From Cloeon dipterum (Eukaryota > Arthropoda > Insecta > Ephemeroptera > Baetidae), in assembly GCF_949628265.1 (NCBI RefSeq), contig NC_088789.1:18779883-18843882 (forward strand): a stretch of DNA of 64,000 nucleotides, written 5' to 3'. Made by a program: the position numbers and the translations under genes. Shown here piece after piece: positions 1 through 10,420 of the stretch. The notes below the pieces were generated by a model. The model searched no databases, was not told the origin of the DNA, and was given only the letters and a program-made list of their open reading frames with translations. How positions within the stretch are numbered: the stretch's first letter is position 1; each line of letters begins with the position of its first letter.

Positions 1-1539
1 AGTATACACCCTGTATTCGAAAAATCATGTTGTTTTTCGTTATCATTTCCTCCAGGGAACACTTACGCAGCTCCTCTATTTTTACTTTATTGGTTTTTTT
101 AATGAAAGAAAAAAATTTGAAAAAATGAAATTTTGCTTTATAATTCTTCAATTAAAAATCAAACAAAAAAGGAATTCCTTCCTCATTGCCTGAGGGTAGT
201 GCATAACGATTATTTACATTCTGGGCGCTGTTATTGTCGATTAATAATGAGACACACCATCGTGTCGATCAATGGGGGGTCATTGGCGTGAGCTGCCGGC
301 GGGTGTAAAGTCGGGCTTTTATGCACCTCCCTAAGACTTAGGAACACACACACGCTCGCACGGCTCCAGGCTCAACAGCAATTAGCACTAAAATAGCTCT
401 TGTCAGTCCCGGCACCACTCTTGCAGCAAAGAACATAAAACGCGCCGTTGTATTTCTCAGGAAGGTGACACTTGTTTGAAAATTGGTGTGAAAGCGCGGC
501 TGTTATTTTGTTTCATCGTTCGACAGGTGTGACGAGTCACTAGGGCCTGCGGTTAGGATTTTCTATGATAACTTATCAGTTTTCGCGTAATATGATTTCA
601 CGAGAACTTTATTTCTTAACAAGGATGCTCCTAACAGATTGAGTTGTTGGATAAATTATTGAATTTGAACACATTTCTACGGTTATTGTTGCTATATCTT
701 TTAAATCTTCATTTTTAGCAAGTCATGGAGCTCTGCAGGAACAAATTCCACATCATTTTTAAATTTTGTATCGTTTTGAAATATAATTTTGAATCACAGT
801 GAAGTTTTTTCAAGTCATTTAATTTTTGGAAACAGGAACTGGCAAAAACATGAAAGCAACATGAAAAAGATAGTAAATCAGCTTTAAGAATATGTGTGGA
901 GGTTCTCTGCTTTGAAATTAATTTTTGTGTCACAGAGCGCTAAAAAAATCAAAGATGTGATTATTTCCCTCATAAATTATTGTTCTAAATCAACCAAAAT
1001 TCACCTAAATGAAGCAAAACTCTATTTTGAGATCAATTTTTTTCCAACTCATTGCAAATCTTTCAAATTGTCATATCGAAAAATTTCGACAATTAAACTT
1101 GATTCTGATAAAGACAGGCTACACAAAAAGCAAGTTACAAAAAGTTAAAATGCAGCATCCTGAGAGTTTCCTTGTGAACTTTTAAAATGTAATTATTATT
1201 TTTCCTTCAACAAAAACCACTAGAACCTTTTAGTGCATCAGTATCATAAAAAGGAGTTATTTCTTCAGTGCAAAATAAATAATGTAAGAAAAATTTAAAA
1301 AATTTCCTTTTTCACAATTAAGGAAAATTTCCAACTTTATTAATCACTAATTGAAAAATTCTTCCTTTTGGCAAAAAAAAAATTAATCAAAGAGAAAGAC
1401 AGCTGAAGCACTCGACTAACCCCTCGTAAGATAAAAAGTATGAGCCAAAGCGAGTTTCGCAATCAGGAAAAATACTTCCGAGCATTCCTCGCAGAAGGGA
1501 ATCCGAAAAATCCGCTCAACCAGAGAAGGTGGTACTCAC
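1..1539 (-). other. Part of inaE intron 1, no gene seen
   Basis: This AT-rich DNA lies immediately 3' of the inaE exon on the minus strand. It contains only short chance reading frames and no splice-compatible lipase exon. Nothing else recognisable was seen. Confidence 0.6.
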
Positions 1540-1634
1540 CAGATGGTGTGCAGCAGGAAGAGAAAGATCCCGGGCACGACGAGGTCGTCGCTGCCGACGC
1601 TCCATCGGCGCCTGAAGACCACCAGACCCGGCAT
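1540..1634 (-). CDS. inaE: Diacylglycerol lipase alpha (inaE), first coding exon only
   Basis: This exon encodes the start of sn-1-specific diacylglycerol lipase, a multipass membrane enzyme that converts diacylglycerol to 2-monoacylglycerol; in Drosophila inaE is needed for phototransduction. The 31 complete codons read MPGLVVFRRRWSVGSDD followed by a hydrophobic run PGIFLFLLHTI, which matches the highly conserved N-terminus of animal DAGLA as I remember it. The exon ends TG|GTGAGT, in phase 2, so the next codon is a split Trp. No continuation was found in the AT-rich 1-1539, so the rest of the gene lies beyond the left edge behind an intron of more than 1.5 kb. The start is fixed by the family N-terminus. 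The exon sits in a GC-rich block (about 1500-1960) in otherwise AT-rich DNA, which is likely the promoter and 5' UTR. Confidence 0.88.
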
Positions 1635-2050
1635 GGTGGGCGGGCTGCTCAGGTCGCAGGTCACATGGCCACGGCCGGCGGCCAAGGAGTGCGTGCGGGC
1701 GTGCGTGGGCGGACTGTCTGCTCTTGCTGTCCACGCTAGCGGCTGCGGGGCGGACTCGGGGCCGACGGGCGCACTCGCGCGGCGCTGTGCTGTCTGCACG
1801 AGACTGACTGCCCGCCCGCCGGTGGATGGATGCCGCGGATGCGAACGAGCGAGGGAGGATTTTGGCGCACGCGCCGCCAACCGCTCGCCCGTGTACGCTT
1901 TATCACAGCCGCGAGCTGCAGGTCGCTTTGATGGGGAGCGGGCAAAAGGTGCTGCGATGCTTGCAAAATGAAATGAAAAGCGCTTTTAATTAGAGCAGCA
2001 CGCAGGGGTTTCGCTTCCTGCTCGTTTTGTCCCATTCCCTCCATTCCCAT
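1635..2050 (-). promoter_or_regulatory. GC-rich block upstream of inaE exon 1
   Basis: About 400 bases just upstream of the inaE start are much richer in G+C and CpG than the flanking DNA. They contain no TATA box at a convincing distance. The position suggests the 5' UTR and a CpG-rich promoter. The open frames in it on both strands are low-complexity products of the base composition and were not called. Confidence 0.45.
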
Positions 2051-5000
2051 TTACAATTTTTTTTTTTTAATAATTTCAATTATATTCCCATTTGCATTCA
2101 CGACCGCTTTTAATTCAATCCAATCCCAATAAAATACATTTTTCGTTTTGAATCAGAGAATTTTGCAAAGGGAAATCCCTGCCCAGGTCAACCGTCAGAA
2201 CTGCCTGGAATCTTTACAAAACATAGCCAATTTGACCATTTTTAAGTGGATTACGGATTAAATTGGTGCCTCTGGAGTAAATAAGAGTGGATTTTTTATA
2301 ATAATCCGAATAGCTACAAATTTCAATAGTCAAAAGAGATCAAGCTGCTTTGACAATCCAGATTTGGAACATTTTTCTTCGAATATTTGTAACACTATAA
2401 ATTTTCCATGGCAATTTTGACTTTTCTCAACGATGAGATTATCCAACTTTTACGACGGGAAGGACAATAAATAATCCAATAGGGAGCATTGCTCACCATT
2501 TTTATGTAAGAAACAATGGCTAAAAATTAGTATCTATAACTTTGAATTATTTGATGTAAAAATTTGCAAATTTTTGGGTAGTAATTTAATTTTTCTTTTT
2601 CTATTCTAATTTATTTTTTGGCAAAAGAAGCTATGCTTGTCCAAAGAAATAAAAAGTGTTCTATAACAATTATAAATAAATTTTATTTGTAGAAATTTAA
2701 ATTTACGATTCAAATTTTAATTTTCGAACGCTTAAAACGCAAACCCAGATTTTAGCAGCACGTGTCCTAGAAATATTTTGGCCAGTTTTGGGTAGTCATT
2801 AGTGTTCCATCATCTTTTTGTTCGACAAAATTGCAGCTGTGAGTGAATTTTGAATTATCATCCACTCAGATAAAGCGTAATGCCGCGTGCTTGCATGTCG
2901 ATTGCATGCGGCCAGGTGCGTTTCGTGATTGTTTCACAAACTGGCTGTCGGCTGCTTTTCATATAAAAGGAAGTAAATCTGCGTCCTGTTTTAACAAACA
3001 CACATCCATTATTCATAAAGGGCGCCAACGCGTGGGTGATAAAAGACACGAGACTTGCAAGGGTTGCATTCACCCCAATGTTCGGGGGGCGGGTATACAA
3101 CATCATGCATCGAGCTAAGTGCGCAAATGCACGTTTCCAGCTCGGCTACCTGATAAGGGTGCATAATTAGACTGCTTACATCCCCCTGCGCTTTTCTTTA
3201 AACGTCAAGGGTGCATATCACGAAATATGGCATGCCGCTCTGAGTATGAGGATTCCGGAAAATTGCGTTTGAATACGGAGCTGTTAAGAAGGCAGGGCGT
3301 TATAATGGTATTTCCAGTCACACCCTGCGCCACAGCAATCGCACACAGATGTTTTGTGGTGTGAAGCCTGTGGAAAGCGTTTCAAATTAAATACAGTGCC
3401 GTTGAAATTCAGCAGGTAAATGGTGCCATTGAAAAAGGAATAAATAATAAAACTTGTTTACGCATTTCTACGGCTTCAACGTTTTCGTAACATCAGTCGT
3501 AGGAAGTATTTCAACGTAAATTTAGAGGTTTCAACCCAACAATTTTTAACTAGCTTCATGCCTGGCTCGAACCGAATTTTAAACTTTTAAAAGTGAAGTT
3601 TGATAGCGCTTAACTGTCTAAAGGGCCGGAGATCAATTTTTCTCCCAGCACTATTTAATTTTGAAGGATTTTTAAATGCGGCAGGCGTGGCTGGCGTAGC
3701 TTTGCCAAAGTCACGGCGGCTGCGGTGGCTTGCTTGATCATTTGACCCAAAATTAGAGCATCGCTACTGGCTGAGACCTCTGCGTAAATCCATTCTTGCA
3801 GTTGTTAGCGAAACTCAATCACGCAAACCTCTCGAAAGAAAAACGAATATCTGGCTTGCAATTGCGAAAATTATAAAGCGCGCGGCCCTCGTGCTAAAGT
3901 ATATAGCAGTGGTGGCTCTCTCGTCTTTGATAAGGAGCCAACGTCGTGGACCAAGCGAGATGGATGACGGCCAATTTGCCGAAAGCTACAGAGCGGGTGC
4001 TTTGTTACAAAGCGGCCTCACTTGTGATTTAGATAGATTGGTGGCATTGGCGCAAACAAAATTGCTGCTGCCGAGGAGACAAAATTAACAGCTTTAAATC
4101 TTAGATAGCTTCTCTGAGGTTCGGCATTTTTCCGGGGGCTCTTGTGCAACTTTGCTATTTGATTTTCGTCAAAATATACGTGTTATCGCTCGAGTGCACA
4201 AGCACTAATCGATCAATATCGTCAATCGCTGCGGTTGACGCAATCAAGGATTGCCAAAGATTAGAGCGTCAAAATGCTGCGCTTGCAATGATATAATCTT
4301 GAGAGTGTAATCAGCACTTTAACGTTGTAAATTCGCCGCGGAAGGAGAAGAAAGCCAGGATTTTATTTCATATCTTATTCTATATGTTGTACTAAAGCTA
4401 TAAGGAGATAACAATGAATGAAATACTTAATGAAAAAACGCGATTACTGGTATCAATGTCGTGTACATAGCACACCAAATGTGCTGAGCATAATTTTTAG
4501 ATTACACCAGTCATAAAAATTCCTAATCAACTTTAAAATTCAACGCTCATTTACATATTAATGCAGTTCGTTAATTCTTCTGCCGGAAACAAAAAATATT
4601 TTGCATAATAAAATATTTTTTTTTTTGTATAAACAACAATACTGAAATTTTGATGTGGTGTGAACATAAGAAAGGTGGAGAGAACACAAACAAGTCATTT
4701 CGTATGTATTTCAACCATCCATGCACGCGAACTCTTCTGTCAGCGTCAATCTGTGATGCGTATGCTATGCAACCGTGCTGACAGTGGTGTTGCGCTGGTA
4801 GCATCTTCGATCTTTCACGAGGCGCTACACGCCCAAGGGGCAAAGAGGGACGAGGGTTGCAAGTCCGTCTGTGCCTGCCTCGTCGGAGGATGGCTAGGGC
4901 TAGAGTGTTGTTTGCTACCAGCGTGGACGCACTGCTGTATTCACACCAACTATATCATGTACAATGTCAGCATTTTAAGATTTAAATTAGGATACAATAA

Positions 5001-6564
5001 AAAATAAATTCCACGAAAGCGTGCATTTCAAGGTCTTCTTTCTGACACATCTGTGCGTACATAGCAATAATCTTTCTTCTTGCATTACCCGTAAGTTAAA
5101 AAATATTTAGAGCTTATATTATAGTGGGGCTCGCGAAAGCTTGAAAAACTGAAAATATAATTCAAAATATCTCAATACATAATGATATTATTTAAATTTA
5201 TTTTTGATTCAGCTCCCTTCTTGCTCCTTTTATTTCCATACGAATCAATGTGCTGCAATATCGAAGTTTTACTGAAACCACAAACCATCATCTTCCCCTA
5301 CATGAAACACATATATTATCGACAACAATATATAGTTAAAAACAAAATAAGCTCCCTTAAAAATAGCTTTACCAAAGCACATGAATTGTTTGTCACATCT
5401 TCTAGCCTTTTTTTGCTGCCTATTGGCCATAACCAAAATGATATTGAAGGTTGCAACCAAGAGGATCGATTTACCCGAGGTTTCTTTAAATGAAAAAACT
5501 TTGAACGGCAAAATTTCTATGCAACTATTGGTATGATTATACATATTTTTATCCGTAGATTTCCTCATTGATATTCGGTATCCTTATAAGATGATGACGT
5601 ATTAAATAATATTCTGTCGTCAGTATTATTCTTGTTTGAAGTTTTTCAACCTTCGGTAAATAATTTACTATTAGAAATCTTACTAATATCCAACTGTTTA
5701 CTCCATCTTTAGCAACAATAAGCAGTTTTAAATAACATTGTGAAATTCTTTTGGTCATAGTTCTTCCGGTTGTATCAACACGCTCTGCATTTTAAATAAA
5801 AAATTGATGAAAATTTCTTCTAAGATAAAGATGATTTATTGAACGCGGCACAGTGATTAGGAAAATTAGACTTTGGCAATATTACTAAGAATTAAAACTT
5901 TCAATTTCTGCAACATTATTGTCATCGTCAAATCTCGGGTTTGAGCTATCTTCAGAATTACAAAAACTTCACAACATTCAACTACTCCCATATAGATATA
6001 GCCGATGTGCTCTGGGGGTGATCTCCCATTTTATCAGCCCCTTTTTTCGCCTTTTTTCCTATCTCCGCGTGGCGAAAATATTGTAAAAAATGGAACAAGT
6101 GTCACTCCGTCGCGTAATAAACATATAGATCATCGAAAAAACCAATACATTGGCGAAAATAAGGTGCTGGTATTAAATTATGTCTAGACTTTGGTCATGG
6201 TTAAAAGAAAAACATAAAATCCTTAGCGAAAATAAAAAAACTTGGCTGCGATGTAGATGAATATTTTATAAGCTTAGACCAATAGAGGTACGTTAGCCGT
6301 GTTTTGATTATGGGGATGCCACGCCGAACGCTTCACCAATAATTAAAAAACAACTAAAAATGGAGAAATGATAAAATAAGCCATATTGCTAATCTTCTCG
6401 GAAATTTCTTTAGGAGGTGAGGTTGATATATTCTTTCCCTCTTGTTGAATAGAGCCTAGCATGTTATTTATATGTGTTAGTTTCACTTCTCTCTGTTAAA
6501 TATATTTACCGATATTTACGATTTCACAGTCGTACACATCGCATTTCGATTCTACAAAAACAAA
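2051..6564. other. Intergenic, no gene supported
   Basis: This is about 4.5 kb of AT-rich sequence between inaE and the small membrane-protein gene. Several frames of 60-115 codons exist on both strands. None shows a recognisable domain, a splice-linked neighbour or a believable composition. No RNA gene or repeat with clear ends was recognised. Confidence 0.5.
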
Positions 6565-7338
6565 ATGAGACCACCGAAGAAGGCAACCGAGAGGATTGAT
6601 TTTCCTACCTTTTATGATGAATATGAGGTAAAGTTGATCTTTTATTTTGGGATAGCTGAATATCATTTGAACATTTTAACAAATTTCTGGATTGTGAAAA
6701 TAATTGAGTTTGGTTTGTAATTTTTTAGATTGCATCTTACTCATCTTACTTTAGTGAGGATGAGTTTGATTTTGCGGTCTATAATTCTACTTCGGTGCAT
6801 TGTGCATTTGCTTGTGGGATTCCTCTATTTTCTGGACTGCTCAGTAAATATAACTGAACTTTTTGAATAAGCAAAAAAATAATTCTTCTGTTTCTATCAT
6901 AGTGTTGAATTACACGTCACCACCAGCCTTTACCAAATTATGTATCACCGTTCTGCCTATAGTTTCCACGTTATTCGTGGTTGACATTCCCGCTTTTCTC
7001 GGAGCAGTTTTAGGATCCTTAACTATGGTGTTCTCTGGTTACGAACTGTGTCATAAAGAACTTAAAACCGATGCCTGCCTTAGCTACTTTGACCTCAGCT
7101 TTCCTATTTTCACCTTGGAATGGTATATTATGTTATATGGTACGTTACGTGAATTACCAAAGTTATTTTGATTATATATAGAGATAACCTGGATCTTTTA
7201 TTTAGAATTGAATATAGGAAAATTCGATCATTGTACACTCTTTGAAATCAAATATTCTTTGTTTCAGTTCTGTTCACATTTTTGCTTGGAACATTTCGAA
7301 GGCTACGTACACTATTACTTACCTTTAATTTAATTTAA
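6565..7338 (+). CDS. Unrecognised small multipass membrane protein, four exons
   Basis: I do not recognise the product. Four exons join in consistent phase: 6565-6627, 6729-6843, 6903-7139 and 7268-7338, giving 161 residues. All three introns (101, 59 and 128 nt) have GT..AG ends, and the first two donors continue GTAAA. The N-terminus is polar, begins MRPPKKATERIDF, and is followed by a Tyr/Ser/Asp-rich acidic stretch. About four hydrophobic segments follow (near residues 45-60, 70-85, 85-105 and 130-155), and the tail is basic (FRRLRTLLL). No signal peptide is evident. A poly(A) signal lies 6 nt after the stop. Codons are AT-rich, unlike the GC-rich coding of PIG-M or Oatp. It could be a lineage-restricted membrane protein or a fast-evolving member of a known family. 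The gene model is an inference from splice signals alone. Confidence 0.55.
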
Positions 7339-7343
7339 AAAAG

Positions 7344-7349
7344 AATAAA
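7344..7349 (+). terminator. Poly(A) signal of the small membrane-protein gene
   Basis: AATAAA begins 6 nt after the TAA stop, which supports the called end of this gene. Confidence 0.5.
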
Positions 7350-8070
7350 ATATCTCAGTTCCCATTTTGTAAAATTAACTGAGTGCAATCAGGAATTCTC
7401 CTGTTTTACAATTGTCATCTCTTATCTGCATTTTTTCCTGTGTTCTTTGTGAATGTCTTCTCTGCCGGTGAAGATGCTTTGCTTATGTTACAGTTGCAAT
7501 TGTCTGAGTGAAGTTCCTTAGAGCTATTAAAGTAAAGCTTTCAGAGGGAAAAGATATGAGGATGTGTTTACAAAAACTGCTGAAAATGTAATAAGGAAAT
7601 ACCTCCCGCCTCCAAAATATATTTTCAAAATTAATTAAAAATAAATTGTAGTAATAGAGCAGCTTTGAAATTTTTGATATCGCGTACTTTATTTCTTTTT
7701 AAAATATTCCTTTCCATTTTGCTTAATTATCTCAAATTGTTTGTCATTTGCTCAGTCCTTGAAAAATCATCTTTTTTTAATTGATATTAGTATGGATTTA
7801 TGAACTAATATTGTCATAATAATGCCAATAATGTATTTCACCAGAATTAAAATTTTGCCCACGGAAAATTGAATCACGTTTAAAACCTTTGAAATCTGTT
7901 TCAAATTAAATTTTAGCCAAATTAACTCTTATGGAAGTTGCTATGTCACTACGTATGCCTGCGTGCCTTTAAAGAATGATTTTAGTTTGAGCATAGTGAT
8001 ACCTTGTCTTTAAAAATAACCTGAATAATTAAACTGATTTTTTTGTTTAATACACAGTTCATACCAAACT

Positions 8071-8076
8071 TTTATT
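8071..8076 (-). terminator. Poly(A) signal after PIG-M
   Basis: AATAAA on the minus strand lies about 107 nt downstream of the PIG-M stop. It is the first such hexamer after the stop and probably serves the whole four-cistron unit. Confidence 0.5.
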
Positions 8077-8182
8077 CACCAACACATTTTAAATTTAAAA
8101 ATGAACTAAAGTTGTTTCACAAGCTATCCCCTTTATAGGAGGCACTATCTTGGATCACTATTGTTATCCTTTGATTTCACTT

Positions 8183-9379
8183 TCACCTTCGAACAGTCCG
8201 TGGCTTGGGCCTGGTGGTGTTGTGCGGCGGCGGCGCCGGCTGGTAGCTGGCGGCGAGCTCAGCCAGCACGAAAACATTGACGACGAAAAAGGCCAGCGAG
8301 TAGAGCCAAATGAGCATGAAGGTATTGAGTCCCTGGAACTCGAGCAAGTAGGCAGGCAGCAACCAGGTGAGCTGCGTCACCAGCCAGATTGCGGAGAGAA
8401 CCAGCGCCCTGGTGGAGGAGACCCTGAAACGGGGCGCGCAGGCTGGCAGAATAGAGAGAAACCAGATGAAATACTGCGCCGTCACGACCTTGTTGTACGC
8501 CACGAAGATGGCACAGGCGCAGAAGGAGGCGAACGGCAGGTCGGCCTTGCGCTTGGCGAACGCCACGGCCACGCTCAGGATCAGTGCGGCCTGCAGCACG
8601 AGGCTCAGGGTGCCTAGCCAGGCAGCCTTGGCGCCGAGCAGATAGAGCGGGTAGAAGAGCGGTGAGAAGTTGTGGCGTGCGTCCCGCCGGTCCAAGTGGT
8701 ACAGGTAGCTGTGCTCGAGGAACTCGTGGCCGTACACCAGCCAGCTGATCCAGGTGAGCGAGCCGAAGGACACGGCGCCGGCCAGGATCAGTCGGAAGCG
8801 CGCCAAGTTGCTTGAGCAGGCTGCCAGGAAGTTGAAGCCCAGCACCACGGGGTAGAGGCGCAGATGTACCGCCGTGCCGAGCAGCAGGCCGGCCAGCCCG
8901 GGTCGCGACCTTTGCGCGGCGAGCAAGGCGGCGAGCACCAGGCAGGCCGTGAGGGCGTCTGCGCTGCCCCTGGTGCAGATGACCACGGACACAGGGTTGA
9001 GCCACCACGCCTGCGCGAAGCTGGCCGCCGTGGCCGCCTCAAATCCGCCAGCCAGTAGCAGCCGGTTCACCAGCAGGCCAACAGTGACGTCGGCCACCGA
9101 GAAGAGAACCTTTCCAAAGGCCGGGTGCAGCCACAGGTTGGGCACCAGCATCCAGGCCAGCAGCGGTGGGTAGCGGTATGTGTGGCGCAGGTAGGGCGAG
9201 CGGCCGTCGGCCACGTGGGCTGCCGCGTCGCTGAACACCAAGTAGTCGACGTCTGTGTACTTGACCGGCAGGTGGGCGTCAAGCGCGCCGGTGAGCGCCA
9301 CCAGGGCCAGCCGCAGGGCCAGGGCCCGCAGCAGGTGCCGCTCAACGCCCTGGATGGAGCTTCTAACGGCCTCCAGCAT
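8183..9379 (-). CDS. PIGM: GPI mannosyltransferase 1 (PIG-M), intronless
   Basis: PIG-M adds the first mannose of the glycosylphosphatidylinositol anchor from dolichol-phosphate mannose on the lumenal side of the ER. The single exon encodes 398 residues; the human protein has 423 and is also encoded in one exon. The N-terminal helix leads into KYTDVDYLVFSDAA. Here D43-V44-D45 is the DXD-type motif expected of the active site in this GT-C family, followed by GRSPYLRHTYRYPPLLAW. About ten further hydrophobic segments run to the C-terminus. The start is the only ATG compatible with the family and lies three bases after the preceding cistron. The coding sequence is very GC-rich against AT-rich flanks. 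The long antisense frames across it are composition shadows. Confidence 0.93.
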   Translation of the reverse strand: MLEAVRSSIQGVERHLLRALALRLALVALTGALDAHLPVKYTDVDYLVFSDAAAHVADGRSPYLRHTYRYPPLLAWMLVPNLWLHPAFGKVLFSVADVTVGLLVNRLLLAGGFEAATAASFAQAWWLNPVSVVICTRGSADALTACLVLAALLAAQRSRPGLAGLLLGTAVHLRLYPVVLGFNFLAACSSNLARFRLILAGAVSFGSLTWISWLVYGHEFLEHSYLYHLDRRDARHNFSPLFYPLYLLGAKAAWLGTLSLVLQAALILSVAVAFAKRKADLPFASFCACAIFVAYNKVVTAQYFIWFLSILPACAPRFRVSSTRALVLSAIWLVTQLTWLLPAYLLEFQGLNTFMLIWLYSLAFFVVNVFVLAELAASYQPAPPPHNTTRPKPRTVRR

Positions 9380-9382
9380 CGC

Positions 9383-9577
9383 TCAGGGTGCACTGCGGCG
9401 CGCCTTGGACTTGACGCACTTGGCCATCCGCTCGAACTCCTTTGTGCAGTCTCCCTTCTGAGGATTGTCTTTGTGCTCCAGCACGCATCGGGCGTAGGCG
9501 GTGCTTTCGCTGGAGCACTCAACAAGCAGGCGGGGAATCATGCGGAGGCGACTTCTAGCTTTCGAAACAGACTCCAT
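9383..9577 (-). CDS. NDUFAF8: NDUFAF8-like twin-CX9C protein (complex I assembly)
   Basis: The 64-residue protein has two CX9C motifs, C21-x9-C31 (CSSESTAYARC) and C44-x9-C54 (CTKEFERMAKC). It also has the SRLR and Ala-Tyr-x-Arg-Cys pattern I recall from human NDUFAF8/C17orf89, which is 74 residues long. NDUFAF8 works with NDUFAF5 in assembling mitochondrial complex I. The protein has no targeting peptide, as expected for this fold. It is the third cistron: the ATG lies one base after the preceding stop and the TGA ends three bases before the PIG-M start. Another small CHCH protein is the main alternative, but the motif spacing and the residues around it favour NDUFAF8. Confidence 0.8.
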   Translation of the reverse strand: MESVSKARSRLRMIPRLLVECSSESTAYARCVLEHKDNPQKGDCTKEFERMAKCVKSKARRSAP

Positions 9578-9578
9578 T

Positions 9579-9791
9579 TTACATTTTCCAAGCGTCTTTT
9601 ATCTGCTGAGGAGTCATTGGGGGAACTTTAGAGTAGTCGCGAAAGAAGGCGTCGTAGATGGGTTTGCTGAAGAAAATTAACAGTGATGTTCCGGTAAAGG
9701 CGAACACGTATAATCGAGGGTTTCGTTGAATCCAGGTGCGTTTTTTTAATTTCTGCTCCAAGTAATACGGCCTTTTTGTTGGATCTTTCAT
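9579..9791 (-). CDS. Unrecognised 70-residue single-pass protein, second cistron
   Basis: I do not recognise the family. The 70-residue frame has a basic N-terminus (MKDPTKRPYYLEQKLKKR), one hydrophobic helix around residues 28-47 (PRLYVFAFTGTSLLIFF), and a polar C-terminus ending TPQQIKDAWKM. The shape, a basic segment then one helix, is typical of small inner-membrane proteins that assist respiratory-chain assembly. Its neighbours CMC4 and NDUFAF8-like point the same way, but the role is inferred. Its ATG overlaps the CMC4 stop, and its own stop is one base before the next ATG. That spacing, and an even composition without repeats, argue that the frame is translated. Confidence 0.72.
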   Translation of the reverse strand: MKDPTKRPYYLEQKLKKRTWIQRNPRLYVFAFTGTSLLIFFSKPIYDAFFRDYSKVPPMTPQQIKDAWKM

Positions 9792-10330
9792 TTTTTATCA
9801 CTCTTCTCCGCAGTCTCCTCGCTCTGGAAACCTTTGCAGCAGCCAGACAGATCAGCCCACTTGAGGCAGCATTTGCGCATTTGTTCGAATTCCTTGGGAC
9901 ACGCCTTTTCTTGGTACTTGTTGGCTGAAAAATTGTACAAATCAATTTCAATCAAAATTTGAATGCACTGTAAAATTTTGGGGAAAAATCATTAATTCAT
10001 AAACCAGATTTCTTCAAGCAATTTTATAAACAATGGGATCATGAATGTAGACCACTCATAACAAAAAATAATACTTCTCCAAACATTAAAAAGAGAAACT
10101 CATAGAACACAATTAAGAAATTAAAAATAAATTGAAAATGATGTAATACGTATTCATGTTGAAATTAATATCGGTCTTTCATGCCGGCATGACGGCATAC
10201 GATTTTTTCTTAAGCATAATTCCAGCGAAGGGCCGGAAAACTTATTTAAATTTATGTTAATCAATAGTATCACACCTTGCAAACACTTCTGGATGGCACA
10301 AGCTTGCAGCTGGCACGGATCTCCTTTCAT
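9788..10330 (-). CDS. CMC4: CMC4 (CX9C motif-containing protein 4, MTCP1NB/p8)
   Basis: This is a small twin-CX9C protein of the mitochondrial intermembrane space, of the type imported through the Mia40 disulfide relay. Two exons, 10276-10330 and 9788-9924 (intron 351 nt, phase 1), encode 63 residues. The N-terminus MKGDPCQLQACAIQKCLQ closely matches human CMC4 as remembered. Visible cysteine pairs are C6-x9-C16 and C27-x9-C37, followed by C38 and a C47-C48 pair. The human protein is 68 residues long. The start is the ATG preceding the family motif. An upstream in-frame stretch with a hydrophobic run exists in the same exon but is probably 5' UTR. The stop overlaps the next start as ATGA, so CMC4 is the first cistron of the cluster. 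In humans CMC4 is also produced from a compound locus, shared with MTCP1. Confidence 0.9.
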
Positions 10331-10420
10331 TAAGCCCTCCAAAGTGTTCGAAATGTTCCAACTTTTCAGCCCAAAGATAAATCCGCCTGACCAGATGATG
10401 ATCCGCCCAAGCCACGCCCA

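Larger units (their letters stand above)
8071..10420 (-). other. Probable four-cistron polycistronic unit (CMC4, 70-aa protein, NDUFAF8-like, PIG-M)
   Basis: Four complete coding regions lie in the same orientation. CMC4 stops at 9788 and the 70-codon frame starts at 9791, sharing ATGA. That frame stops at 9579 and the NDUFAF8-like start is at 9577, one base apart. Its stop is at 9383 and the PIG-M start is at 9379, three bases apart. The only intron splits CMC4. A poly(A) signal (AATAAA, 8076 down to 8071) follows PIG-M. There is no room for separate promoters, so one mRNA read by reinitiation or leaky scanning is the simplest reading. The 5' UTR probably starts in or beyond an exon whose acceptor (ttttttctcttgcag) lies just above 10420. 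Three of the four products look mitochondrial, and the fourth acts in the ER. Confidence 0.7.

Noticed and set aside
1440-2050. Overlapping long open frames on both strands around inaE exon 1
   Set aside because: They exist because the block is GC-rich and stop-poor. Their products are low-complexity Arg/Ala/Pro sequence, and only the 95-base inaE exon has family similarity.
4571-5007. Overlapping frames of 90 and 115 codons on opposite strands
   Set aside because: The products look random, contain no domain and are not linked to splice-compatible exons.
8150-9631. Several plus-strand frames up to 168 codons opposite PIG-M
   Set aside because: They are antisense shadows of the GC-rich PIG-M coding sequence, with no recognisable domain.
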